Positions 21,779 through 33,227 of a DNA stretch of 64,000 nucleotides are shown one piece after another. The translations under genes were made by a program, and so were the position numbers. Source of the stretch: Liopterus haemorrhoidalis (Eukaryota > Arthropoda > Insecta > Coleoptera > Dytiscidae); assembly GCA_963971575.1 (NCBI GenBank), contig OZ020616.1, positions 1,322,924 through 1,386,923 of the forward strand, given 5' to 3'. Every line of letters begins with the position of its first letter. The stretch's first letter is position 1. Under the pieces are notes generated by a model. It was not told where the DNA came from and ran no database searches. It was given only the letters and a program-made list of their open reading frames with translations.

Positions 21779-22000
21779 ATGCTAGTGGAACTTAAGCACC
21801 GCGGTGACAAGGAATTACAGTACATAAATAGTACAGTTTGCGCCGCACACGAGCGGCTCATCAAAGGGACGGTATTTGGTATAGATTCTAATAGAATTCT
21901 ATTAGTAGAGGGTGATCTTATGAAAATTTACACATGGGCGGTATTTGAGCTCGATTCTATTAAAGGGCGGTTTTATGAATATTTGCACACGAGAGGCTGA
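21779..22000 (+). other. Unrecognised 73-codon frame in the Harbinger-like element
   Basis: Frame MLVELKHRGDKELQ... with HERLIKGTVFGIDSNRILLV, directly after TTTTGTCCACAG, which could be a splice acceptor. The second half (DLMKIYTWAVFELDSIKGRF) loosely echoes the first, as the DNA around TTCTATTAG/TTCTATTAA is repeated. No family match; coding status uncertain. Confidence 0.25.
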
Positions 22001-22308
22001 CACTAACGCGGTAGATATAGCACAATAAAATAATTATCTGTGTCGAATATTTCGACATCTCCCAATATTTCTCCAAACACGCTCAAATGTGTTGTTAATA
22101 ATATATCAATTTAAAATATGACTTTTCTAATATGTCAGTTTATGTGTCAAACAATACCAACTTTATTTTATTTACATTAAAACCATGGATAACTATCCGA
22201 GAATAAAAAATGCATTGTAAAAGCGAACGTTGGAATAAACATTGGAATAAACTTATACCTTAGATAGTTATACCGCTACGTATCCGAGGTTTGTAAAAGC
22301 GGCCCTAA

Positions 22309-23094
22309 ATACTTCAACATTATTATCTATACAACCCTCTGTCACGTTTCCCTGCTTTCTTCAGCTGTTATTACGTACTTATTTACACCCTGTCATCTAC
22401 TCTTTAACTATTGTTTATAATATATTGTATAGATGATAATTTTCCTTATATGACCAGTTTCTAAAGAAAGAGTTAAGTCTTTTTAACTTGAATTATGCCT
22501 ATGTATTACCGACCACGAAATCTTTAGCATAAAAATTAATAGTTTTATTTGAAATTTACAAAAATTTTCAATGTTGATTGTATTGCTCGTGTTAGTGAAA
22601 GGATACACGTAGCATTTGAAAAAAGCCGTACTTAAATCTTTGAAATTTCTACTTTGAAACGAGGATATAGCAGTGGTTAAAAGAAATGAACGCTTTTGGC
22701 ATGAGTAGATCGTTCTGTATGTTCAAGTTGTTTGTTGATGGTATGAACATTTAAAGAGCTATGTTTATTTAACATTATATTTTATGCAGAATTTACTCTC
22801 TGTTCAAATGAAAAGGTCGTAGGTGGCTGTATTCGGAATATCATTCACCCCAACTAAATATACAAGTCAGGAGTTCGCCCACAACTCACAAACATTCAAT
22901 TTTCCTACATATTTCACCATTTTCAATTATTGTGGTACCAGTTTTTTTCTAGTACCACAATAAATGAAAATTGATTCTATAAATAAAAAGAAAATGAGTT
23001 GGTAAGAGAACCTTTATTTGAACATTTATAGAAAGAAGAGCACTTACTTTTCTCAAACCCTCGCACCTGGAGGGCTCAAGGGCTTGACCCCCCC
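22309..23094. other. No gene recognised
   Basis: AT-rich DNA. A small hairpin of GTGGTACCAGTTTTT and its inverse is at about 22932-22962. Confidence 0.4.
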
Positions 23095-23748
23095 ATGCAC
23101 TCATAATTCTCTCAAGCACTCAAAATCTCCCCTCCCAAGCACTCAAAATCTCCCCTCCCAAACACTCAAAATCTCCCCCAAGCACTCAAAAGCTCTCCCC
23201 CAAGTACTCAAAACCTCTCCCACAAGTACTCTAAATCTCTCTCCCAAGCATTCAAAATCTCTTCCCCTCAAGCACTCAAAATTTCTCCCCCCCCCCCCCA
23301 GCACTCAAATCTCTCTCCTCAAGCACTCAAAATCTCTCCCCTCAAGTACTCTAAATCTCTCCCCAAGCATTCAAAATCTCTTCCCCTCAAGCACTCAAAA
23401 TTTCTCCCCCCCCCCAGCACTCAAATCTCTCTCCTCAAGCACTCAAAATCTCTCCCCTCAAGTACTCTAAATCTCTCCCCAAGCATTCAAAATCTCTCCC
23501 CCAAGCACTCAAAATCTCTCCCCCAAGCACTCAAAAGCTCTCCCCCAAGTACTCAAAACCTCTCCCACAAGTACTCTAAATCTCTCTCCCAAGCATTCAA
23601 AATCTCTTCCCCTCAAGCACTCAAAATTTCTCCCCCCCCCCAGCACTCAAATCTCTCTCCTCAAGCACTCAAAATCTCTCCCCTCAAGTACTCTAAATCT
23701 CTCCCCAAGCATTCAAAATCTCTCCCCCAAGCACTCAAAATCTCTGTA
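23095..23748 (+). repeat. C-rich minisatellite, ~23-bp unit with a higher-order repeat
   Basis: About 28 units of the type CAAGCACTCAAAATCTCTCC with C-runs of varying length. A ~115-bp block (CAAGTACTCTAAATCTC ... TTTCTCCCCCC ... CAGCACTCAAATC) recurs at least three times, so the array has higher-order structure. The 150-codon frame over it is low-complexity and not a gene. Confidence 0.93.
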
Positions 23749-23960
23749 TTTGATTTGCAAAAGGAAACTATTTGATTTGCAAAAGGTTGAATTTGATTTG
23801 CAAAACGATCAATTAGAATCACAAAACAGTGAATTTGATTTGCAATAGAGTGAATTTCATTTGCAAAAGAGGTGTATTTGCTTTGCAAAAGATTGAAAAT
23901 GATTTGCAAAAGGATCAATTAGGATCGCAAAACTCTGAATATGATTTGCAATAGGGTAAA
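23749..23960 (-). repeat. Second minisatellite, ~21-bp unit GAATTTGATTTGCAAAAG
   Basis: About ten units of TTTGATTTGCAAAAGG with a variant CAATTAGGATCGCAAAAC, directly abutting the C-rich array. The minus-strand frame over it is an artefact. Confidence 0.9.
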
Positions 23961-23967
23961 TCTGTTA

Positions 23968-24087
23968 GGAAGGTATTGTGATCATACCGATTTTGACATT
24001 TCAAGATTTCGATGGATCTCCACGAATTGACCTCCCTACATATCGTTTTGACTATTTTTAGCATGGTGTCTGTGGGTCTGTCTGTCT

Positions 24088-24121
<34 letters not shown>

Positions 24122-24590
24122 CTGTCTGTGTACACGTCCAGAGAAAAATCAGCTAAAAGGATTTTTATGAAACTTCATATTTAAGCTTTTGACATCAATG
24201 GTACGAGTTGATCATTTTTTGGTAAAAATCGGTTGACTAGAAATGGAAGTTTACTCGTGTAGATTTTAAAAACTTTGCGAATATTTAACAAAAAAATATT
24301 TCGAGAAAATTTATTTAACAAAAGTTGCTATAAAAGCAATAACTAACAACTTTTATTTGATATATTTTTTGATAAAACGAAAGATTTTTGAAAAATTTTT
24401 CGATATTTTTTCTAATTATCTATTTTTTCATACTTATATGTAATTTTTCCATGGTCATGATAATTAATATCTCTATTAGAAAATATTAGGCCAAGTTATT
24501 TCTACTCTGCTGCTAGAATGTATTTTATACAAGTATTTTGTGATGGCGGTCGGTTCTGTGGTGGCCACAGCTGATTTTTTTGTTGGAAAC
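23968..24590 (-). repeat. Dispersed repeat family G, copy C (near full length)
   Basis: Has the conserved tail, a TCTG/TCCG microsatellite at 24077-24130, the AAACTTCATATTTAAGC block and the far segment with TGTGATGGCGGTCGG and GTGGTGGCCACAGCTG at 24540-24575. Best copy for defining the far end. Confidence 0.88.
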
Positions 24591-25642
24591 TCTTGGTGCA
24601 TAAAAGTTGTGTACCAGTAGCATAGCGGAAAAAGAATGAACTAAACACGACCAACAGAAATAGAAAGAAAAATTGTATAGCTCTACATGATGATGATGAT
24701 GATGATGATTACATGGTTGAAATATACATTTTTTATTACAAATTTGTCTAATTTTAATAAAGTATTTCGTTGACATTAAAATGAGACTTTTGTGCGTATT
24801 GTTTGTTTACTAAAGAGCTTATTTTTTAAAGAAATGCTTTGTTTTTCAACAAAAGCTCGCTTTTATTTCAATTTAAATATAATATGAAGTGCTATAGTCG
24901 CTGAATGTGGTATGTTCATTAACGAATATGTCCACCCTGAGTTAATGAGCACAACCACACGTACATTCATAGGACATGAATTAATTCAGAGTTAATTGTT
25001 TTTAAATGTTATGTACTTAGCAATTTAGGAGTTAAGAGCGTCCGGGAAATATGATTTTAAGAGGATTACTCTATTTTGCTGGAAGAGAGGATACTGTTTA
25101 ATTCTAAACATTTTAAGAGAAGTCTCGACGCAGTTCTTCCGCAATTTATCACAAAGATGAATCCTTATGATGATTTTTTTATATGTCTTCTGTTTTGATT
25201 TATATCTGCGTTGTATTCTTTGAGACTAATTCTAATACAACCAGAGGACTGCGTATTTGAATCCTCTTCGGAATTTTCATTAATTTATATATTTTCAAAA
25301 TAAAGCTTATTGAAAATAATACAAAAATAACGCTGAAACAAGGCGCAAATAGCCTTTGTTGCTGTGCGCCATTTTTTTTTAACTAAAAAAAACAAACGCT
25401 GAACCAAATCAGGGTTTAGTAACATTGAATAATATTCGAGTATATAGTTTGTAGCACGTCTTAACAGCACCAAGAAACCAAGTAGATATCTCATTGAGTC
25501 TAAAAGATGTTGAGGAATCCGTGAAAACATATTTTACCCATTTTTCAGCTTCTTAGAGCAAAATTAATAAAATAAATAAAAAAAATTTAAACAAAAAAAA
25601 GGAGATAAATCCCTTCTTAGTAGATGCTTATGTCATGTAAAG
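24591..25642. other. No gene; (ATG)n microsatellite
   Basis: ATGATGATGATGATGATGAT at about 24688-24710 makes a spurious His-rich minus-strand frame. The remainder is AT-rich without recognisable features. Confidence 0.5.
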
Positions 25643-26700
25643 CAGCGGTTCTTAACCTATTTATACTCGGAACCCCCCAACTAGCCTAAAATATCTTCTG
25701 GACGCCCCAAGAAAATTTTTGTAATAATATTTAAAAGATACAAAAAATCTTTAGAACAAAAGTTAAACTAGACAAAAAGGCCCATCTAAAGGTTACTATA
25801 AAAATTCTGAGGCACTTCCAGTTTCACCGGAAATGATGTCAACTTTTGATCTAGCATAGGGAATCGATAATTTTATATTTTTTTCCTAAAAGTACATTAA
25901 ATTAGCTTTACACTGACACCAAAAAATCATATTTTTATGTTAACCATTTCAAAATGGCGACCATTTATTTACAAAATAATAATCAACATAAGTTTTACAA
26001 AGTTGAACGTAGCAAGCTTTGAAAACAATAAAAAAAAGAAACATAATATCTCTAAAATAAACTAATAAACTAAAATAAAATAAACTAATAAATAAAATAA
26101 ACTCTTGTTATTTATAAAACATTTAATTGAAAAATTAAAATTTAAGTTATTTCATGTTATTTCATATAATAACTAGTTATAACAGTTTATTTTAGAGATA
26201 TTTTGTTTCTTTTTTTTATTGTTTTCAAAGCTTGCTACGTTCAACTTTGTAAAACTTATGTTGATCATTATTTTGTAAATAAATGATCGCCATTTTGAAA
26301 TGTTTAACATAAAAATATGACTTTTGGTGTCATTGTAAAGCTAATTTAATGTACTTTTAGGAAAAAAATATAAAATTATCGATTCCCTATGCTAGATCAA
26401 AAGTTGACATCATTTCCGGTGAAACCGGAAGTGCCTCAGAATTCTTATAGAAACCTTTAGATGGGCCTTTTTGTCTAGTTTAACTTTTGTTCTGAAGATT
26501 TTTTGTATCTTTTAAATATTATTACAAAAATTTTCTTGGGGCGTCCAGATTCCCTATGCTAGATCAAAAGTTGACATCATTTCCGGTGAAACCGGAAGTG
26601 CCTCAGAATTCTTATAGTAACCTTTAGATGGGCCTTTTTGTCTAGTTTAACTGTTGTTCTGAAGATTTTTTGTATCTTTACAAATTTAGGAGATTTTCGG
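25643..26700. repeat. Long palindrome with a partial duplicate of one arm
   Basis: Starts with CAGCGGTTCTTAACC, a hAT-type terminus. The arm 25690-26045 returns as reverse complement at 26205-26550 around a ~160-bp AT spacer; both contain GGAAATGATGTCAACTTTTG or its inverse. Bases 26551-26685 repeat part of the right arm directly. No matching right terminus was found, so it is probably a rearranged hAT derivative. Confidence 0.85.
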
Positions 26701-27899
26701 GGTGCCCCGTTTCAAACAAACACCCTGTATACAAGGACAATAGGACCGGTCGACATATCAAGTTCATGTGGCTTTCATTTATATACCGAAGTTCTAGAAT
26801 TCACCATATCTGTTAATTCATATCTACGTTTAATTCTGTGATATTAATTGAAATTTAACTGCGGTTTGAAAACAATACGCAGAAATTGTAAACTAATTAA
26901 AAAGCAGCCATGAGAATTATTAGTGCAGGTCTGTAGGGCTGTAGGAATGACCCCCCCCCCTGTGGTTGGGGGAGTTTTGAAAGGGTGTGGACGGTGAACG
27001 CCACTTGAAAATCTAATAAGCGAGCGAGCAAGGCGACCACTCTAGATTCTACATTTATTAAAGGTGCAAGACTATAACGCCTTCTGTTTCGCCCGTATCA
27101 ACGACTACTATTGACAGAGGGGCCAGGGGGTAAGTGATGGATGTATGTGAGAGGTGTATGCCCTTATTACATTCCGAGGACACGCGCCCCTTTAACATAT
27201 GATGGCAGACATTCATACCGCAACTCACTGTCACTACTACAAGAACTTTATTTAATAAACGGTTACAACAAATTATTATTTACAAATTCTGTCTTCGCGG
27301 GCAATGTTAAGTTTTCACAGCTTCAAAATTAATAGACTGTACGCTTAAAGTTGTGGATAAATTTAATAGACAACGTTTTAAACAGCGTTCATAGCTATTA
27401 AAATTAATACGTAATGAATGTTGTGACATCTATGTTTTTCAAATCAACTACGAAGGAACAATAGCTGTTTATGCAACATGTGTGTTACTAATGGCGCGTC
27501 TACATCGAGGCAACATGGTAGCATGCGACCGTTCGAAATGTCGCATGTTACCAATGTGCAACGAACTGATGGGAGCCGTGCGACATGTTGCTCATTCCCG
27601 TTACTTCGCGGTAAACATCAAAGAGTTTTCGTGCGACACGTAACCAGTTCTGAAAGCCAATTTTTCGCCATTTTGATATTTGATAGTTGTTATTATAGAA
27701 GTATTTGTTTTTTAAATTAACTAGTGTTGCAAGCGTTGCTGCATCAACAAAAATTATTTAGCAACTTAAATTTATTTAGTAAAAATCATCTGTGGCCAAT
27801 GGCGCACCCAGGAGAGGTGCCCGGGAGCTCCCCCCCCCCCCTAATAAGGAAGGAAATAAAAATAAAAACACACAAACACACTAGAAAATTTAAAAAATA
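26701..27899. other. No gene; poly-C tracts and possible MITE
   Basis: C-runs at about 26950 and 27831. A GC-rich stretch at 27490-27650 repeats themes such as GCGACATGTTGC and GCGACCGTTCGAAATGTCGC and could be a MITE, but its ends are not clear. Confidence 0.4.
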
Positions 27900-27984
27900 G
27901 GAGGAATTAGAAGTGAGGACTTTTTTTTAGGTCATCACTTTGTATTTCCGAAGCGAGGACCTTTTTTTTTAGATCATCACTTGA
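27900..27984 (+). repeat. Two units of the GTGAGGACC...ATCACTT minisatellite
   Basis: GAAGTGAGGAC plus T-run plus AGGTCATCACTT, then GAAGCGAGGACC plus T-run plus AGATCATCACTT. Same design as the interior of 54841-55167. Abuts a LINE fragment. Confidence 0.75.
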
Positions 27985-28620
27985 AATTTAGAAGTGTGAA
28001 TCTTATACATAATTTAAATAATTTAGTTTCTAAAGCCTGGAGAATGCTGGGTTTTATTATTCGTAGCACAAAAAAAATTGAATCGGTCATTCCTATTAAA
28101 AATCTTTATTTTGCCTATGTTTATAGTTTGCCTATAGTTTATAGTAATATTAAATTTTGGTTTCTATTCTTTGCGTCCGTTATTTGGAACCACCAGTATG
28201 ATAAATATGTAATTAAAATTGAAAGAATTCAGATTAAAGCTTTAAAAAACCTTTGCTAGAAAACAGACACCCCTTATGAAAATTATGAATCTGCCTGTGC
28301 TACTTTTAATATTTTAACATTAAAAAATCGTCGTGTGCTAGCGGACATGCTTTTTCTTTATAAGATTGTTAATAGCATCACTAAAAGCTGTGACGTGCTA
28401 CAACTTTTTGGTCTTCATGTTCCCTCATATCAGACCCGCAACCAAACGTTATTTCACTTAACAAATTTTAATACTAACTCCTTCCGTAATTCACCCCTCA
28501 TCAGATTGGCATCTACTTATAATATGAACTTTGGGACCATTGATATTTTCAATTCTTCCAAACTTTTGTTCCGCCGAATGTGCATTGAAATTTTAAGATA
28601 AACCTTATGTCGTCCAATAA
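27985..28620 (+). pseudogene. LINE ORF2 C-terminal relic
   Basis: Two frames separated by a stop near 28258: RMLGFIIRSTKKIESVIPIK with IERIQIKALKNLC, then MLADMLFLYKIVNSITKSCD and LHVPSYQTRNQTLFHLTNFN ending at 28601. This is the region after the reverse transcriptase in Jockey/CR1-type elements. A short out-of-place segment near 28130 (GCCTATAGTTTATAG) suggests a small duplication. Confidence 0.8.
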
Positions 28621-28769
28621 GTTGCATATTTAATTACTTGTATCTATAACATTTTGTATTTGTTTACTCTCTGCTTATGTACTTTAATTACTAATTGTTT
28701 AAACATATAACGTGTATTTAACAGAGAAAACTTTACTGGGCTTGTCCTGCTTATCCCCAAAAAATAAGG

Positions 28770-28880
28770 TACCGGCCGTAAATGAGACTAATATTTGTTG
28801 AGGGAGTAATGAATCCATAATACTCCAGTTGTTATGCAAATTTTTAAATATATCGTATCCTAGGCATTATAGCCAATTGA
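28770..28880 (+). repeat. Dispersed repeat shared with 41990-42115
   Basis: AATGAGACTAATATTTGTTG and CAGTTGTTATGCAAAT occur in the same order at about 42000-42100. Follows the LINE frame and may be its 3' UTR. Confidence 0.65.
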
Positions 28881-30124
28881 TCAACAGAGTACTAGCTACA
28901 GTCTATTGATTTAAGAGCTCTGAATGCGGCTTTAGGTTTAATAAATGTGTGCAACGCAGCTATGTACTGTGGGTAGCTGCTTATAAAAAATCAACATCGA
29001 TAAAGGAAAACAGCAAGAAATCAGTCATAAATAACGAAATGTAGATATGAAGAGATGGGGTACACTGGTGGCTCCCTTGGGGCTCCCTGGGGTCTCGGAC
29101 AATCACTGCTGATAAGGCCGTAATGAGAAATTCGCGTGACAAACCACAGCGAACAACACTGATATAATGGAAAACTGTATTACCACCATATTACATGCAA
29201 CATGTGTGTCTAAATACTCTTTCATCTACACAACAACTTTCTAGTTACAAATATAATTTTTTTGACACAATTTGTATGTATTTGTACAACTGTACATGTC
29301 AACACAAGTGTACAACTCCATTGTATAGGCTATTCCAAACGTTTAAGCGGAATTAGATGGAATTATAACTGTCTTAAGTTGTCCCGAGCTTACTTTTTAA
29401 CGATTTAAGTAAAATTTTTCTAGACAATATGATAAAAAAAAGACAAGTGTTTCTTCTTTAGGCACTGCTTGCATTGTTATGATAAAGAACGCGACCTTTT
29501 TGATTATTTTTCTTGATTTGTCGGTGATTTTCTTGATAAATTTGAAAGTAACGCTCGAACTGTCACCTTTCCAACGAGCGCTTAGTGGTGTCGCTGCGAT
29601 CTGTGTTTCCTGAGTTATTTACAATTGGCGCCGTCTATCGGTTAAAACGCCACGAACTTTTTCCCAGACCTGATATTATGTGTTCATTGGTATTAATTAA
29701 TTTATATGTGAAATGTTAAAAGCAAACAATAAAAGTTTGATAGTTTACATTTAAATGTGTTTTTTTTTTGTAATATTTGTTTTATTTTTAATTTGTGAAC
29801 TACAAACGTTTTATTGTTTTTATTAGTGACGCAAAACTTTTTGCAATATTTGTTTAGAATCATATGCAAACAATTTAAACAATTACAACATGCACGTGTG
29901 TGTGTGTGTGTGTGTGTGTGTTCTACTGATTGAATTCTGGATGCAATGATGGCTTTTGACGGCGAGGTAGCCGGGCTGGGAGATTGTTGAAGCCATCATT
30001 AATATAATGTCATTACGCGCACCGGATGTTTTTACCATTGAAACGTCATGCCAATTATTATAAACATTAATTAACATTACACAGCTTCCAGTGACAAACA
30101 CACACAGACAAAAGTTATTGTTAT
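28881..30124. other. No gene; (GT)n and a MITE tip
   Basis: A lone family-P MITE end (GGCTATTCCAAACGTTTAAG) lies at about 29328. A (GT)n microsatellite spans 29895-29920. The 5' end of the Jockey fragment follows. Confidence 0.5.
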
Positions 30125-30700
30125 TTCAAATAATCCACAATCTCACATCCACAACAGATTCGAATAAACGAACAACCAATATATTGGAACTCAACAACAG
30201 TAAGATACCTAGAAGTGCTCCTTGACGGACGACTTACATGAACATCTCATATTAGAATGAATCTTCAGGTTGCTCATCAAAGACTACACCAGCTCTTCCC
30301 CTTGATTAATAGAAAATCGAAGCTCAAAGTAAAATGTGCCTTGCTAATTTATAAATCGCAAATTCGACTATTATTGATGTACGCTTGCGAAGTCTGGGGA
30401 AACACCAATATCCTCAAACACCAAACGCTGCAAAACAAAATTCTAAGAATAGCAGTCAACGCCCCATGGTTCATTCGGAATGATCAACTTCACAAGGAGT
30501 ACCAACTGTAGAATAATTCATTAGAAAAGTTACCAAACGTTTTATAAACAATATAAAAAATTGTGAAGGTGCGATAACCTATAACATTGGCCAAAAAGGT
30601 ATACACGTTGGACTGAAAAGACAGCTACCCTAAGACATACACAACAGCAGCAATGACAGTGACAGTGACAGTGACAATGACGTAATTTAAGATTAAATAT
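30125..30700 (+). pseudogene. Jockey-type LINE 3' end
   Basis: With one stop the frame reads YLGVLLDGRLTW (shifted), LQVAHQRLHQLFPLI, LLMYACEVWGNTN, KILRIAVNAPWFIRNDQLHK and EFIRKVTKRFINNI, ending at GACAGTGACAGTGACAATG near 30680. This is the C-terminal part of Jockey ORF2. 5' truncated, inactive. Confidence 0.8.
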
Positions 30701-31559
30701 TAGCGCATGCGAGTTGCGCTTCTGTAACTAACTTCATTCTTTTCTCAGTAACTGTCACTAATACCCTTTTCACACTAGAACTTTAAGACAATTGAACTTA
30801 AAGTTCACCGATGTTTAACATCGGTTTGCTTTCACATCTCCGGTGCTGTGATCAGCTACAGTAATTTTGTTCTTAAGTTACCGTCAGGAAATTACCAGTT
30901 TTAAACTCTCTGCGCAGACGCACATTTTGAATTATTATAAACAAATATGGATATATCATTTCATTCTACAATAAAGAATATATTACACCTGTATTAACAT
31001 GTAAGTCGATACATTTTATCTCAATTATTGTAGCTCTGTATTTTATTAAACACATTATTAAAATAAATAATTTTATTATAACAATATTTTTCGTAATTTA
31101 GCGCTTTAACATTTTAATAACATATTTGAATTAATTGTTTGGGACCTTAAAAATAAGTAGGTCGTAAAATTAGGTTCCAAACTTGTTGCAAATTGGTTTG
31201 TAATGTTTTCTACAATAATTTCCAAACTGTATTACTGTGATAAATCAGATTTTGAATGTTATCTTATCAAATATTTTTAATATCAGCCCTGCCTACGAAA
31301 TCCTGTAAACTATGAAAATTCACAGTTTATATATTTTTTCAGATAAACAGGTTTCGTCGCATATATGTTTACGTAATTCCTGCTAATGATATAAAAATAA
31401 AATTTCCTTATCAACTTATTTAAGAGGATTAATTATTTTTTTAATCCCATACTAATTCATTTGTGGTTAACAAAACATCGAGATAACATTAAAATGTCTT
31501 TCTTATAAATTCTAAGTTATTTTTGTACGTATTTTAACATTGGAATATATTGGATCTCG
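30701..31559. other. No gene recognised
   Basis: AT-rich DNA. ACATCGGTTTGC and its partial inverse near 30810 form a small hairpin. Confidence 0.4.
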
Positions 31560-32755
31560 TGAAAGTGTAGTTATTTTTGGAAATTTGTGTATTAAATCAA
31601 AAACTATATCTCAAAAATGGTAAGAAATAGAGACCTAAGGTTTAAATCTTTAAAAAATTTAGTTTTACTATGTTTTTTCTGTAATATTTGGTCCGTAATG
31701 ACTTAAAACTAATCGGTAAAATTTTGATTTTATTTTGTAAATTTCAAAAATTCATATCTCAAAAATGGTAAGAGGTAGAGACTTGAGGTTTGAATTTTTG
31801 GAATGTTTATACCTTGTTTTGTCTAGAAAAAATTAATGTTTGGTCCGTAATGACCTAAAACTATTGAAAATTTTGATTTTTTTGTAATTTAAAAATTCAT
31901 ATCTCAAAAAAGGTAAGAAATAGAGACTTGAGGTTTGAATTTTTGGAATTCTCACACCTTGTTTTGTCTAAAAAAATATAATATTTGGTCCGTAATGACC
32001 TAAAACTATTAAGGAAAATCTTGAAACTTTTTGTAATTTTAGAAATTCATATCTCAAAAAAGGTAAGAAGTAGAGACTTGAGGTTTGAATTTTTGGAATT
32101 ATCACACCTTGTTTTGTCTAGAAAAATATAATGTTTGGTCCGTAATGACCTAAAACTATTAGGGAAAATTTTGAAACTTTTTGTAATTTTAAAAATTCAT
32201 ATCTCAAAACAGGTAAGAAATAGAGACTTGGGGTTTGAATTTTTGGAATTCTCACACCTTGTTTTGTCTAAAAAAATATAATATTTGGTCCGTAATGACC
32301 TAAATCTAATTGGTAAAATTTTGATTTTATTTTGTAAATTTCAAAAATTCATATCTCAAAAATGGTAAGAGGTAGAGACTTGAGGTTTGAATTTTTGGAA
32401 TTTTTACACCTTGTTTTGTCTAGAAAAAATTAATGTTTGGTCCGTAATGACCTAAAACTATTGAAAATTTTGAAAGTGTAGTTATTTTTGGAAATTTGGG
32501 TATTAAACAAAAACTATATCTCAAAAATGGTAAGAAATTTAGTTTTACGATGTTTTTTTTCTGTAATATTTGGTCCGTAATGACCTGAAACTAATTGGTA
32601 AAATTTTGATTTTATTTTGTAAATTTCAAAAATTCATATCTCAAAAAAGGTAAGAAATAGAGACTTGAGGTTTGAATTTTTGGAATTCTCACACCTTGTT
32701 TTGTCTAGAAAAATATAATGTTTGGTCCGTAATGACCTAAAACTACACGGTAAAA
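31560..32755 (+). repeat. Satellite array, eight units of ~150 bp
   Basis: Each unit has CATATCTCAAAAAAGGTAAG, AGAGACTTGAGGTTTGAATT, ACACCTTGTTTTGTCTAGAA and TTTGGTCCGTAATGACCTAA. The ATATCTC anchor falls near 31607, 31753, 31900, 32050, 32200, 32351, 32515 and 32636, giving spacings of about 146-165 with the last but one unit shortened. Units 1 and 7 share an extra GAAAGTGTAGTTATTTTTGG lead, hinting at block duplication. Confidence 0.93.
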
Positions 32756-32794
32756 ATTTGAAAAATTTTTTCAAGTTTTGTTTAGTTTTATCAA

Positions 32795-33227
32795 AAAACG
32801 TCTGTTATTGCTTTTATAGCAACTTTTGTTCAATAATTTTTTTCGAAATATTTTTCTCTTGTGAAATATTCACAAAAATCTTAAAATCGACACGAGTAAA
32901 CTCCCATTTTTAGTCAACCAATTTTTACCAAAAGTTGATCAACTCGTGCCATTGATGGCAGAAGCTTAAATATGAAGTTTCATAAAAATCCTTTCAGTCG
33001 AATTTGCTCTGCACGTGTACACAGACGGACGGACGGATAGACGGACAGACGGACGGATAGACGGACAGACGGACGGACAGACAGACCGACAGACATCATG
33101 CTAAAAATAGTCAAAACGTTATGTAGGGACCTTAATTCGTGGAGATCCATCGAAATCTCGAAATGTCAAAATCGGTATGATCACAATACCTCCCTTGTAC
33201 TATATGTTAGCGGTCGGTAAAAATTGA
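32795..33227 (+). repeat. Dispersed repeat family G, copy D
   Basis: Abuts the satellite array. Has the AAATATGAAGTTTCATAAAA block, a microsatellite of the GACG/GATA/GACA type at 33026-33092 and the full conserved tail to ATGTTAGCGGTCGGTAAAAA. Confidence 0.88.

Larger units (their letters stand above)
20759..22305. mobile_element. PIF/Harbinger-like element with TAA target duplication
   Basis: Perfect 15-bp termini GGGCCGCTTTTACAA, each flanked by TAA (20756-20758 and 22306-22308). A 3-bp TWA TSD is characteristic of PIF/Harbinger. The subterminal GGATAAAGC and GGAATAAAC motifs repeat. No DDE transposase was recognised in 1,547 bp. Confidence 0.8.

Noticed and set aside
23018..23470. 150-codon Ser/Pro/Leu-rich protein
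   Set aside because: The frame is produced by the C-rich minisatellite and drifts with C-run length.
23095..23748. CRISPR-like array of short regular repeats
   Set aside because: Units are contiguous minisatellite repeats with no unique spacers, in a eukaryotic genome.
24525..24776. Frame with a run of histidines
   Set aside because: The histidines come from an (ATG)n microsatellite read on the minus strand.
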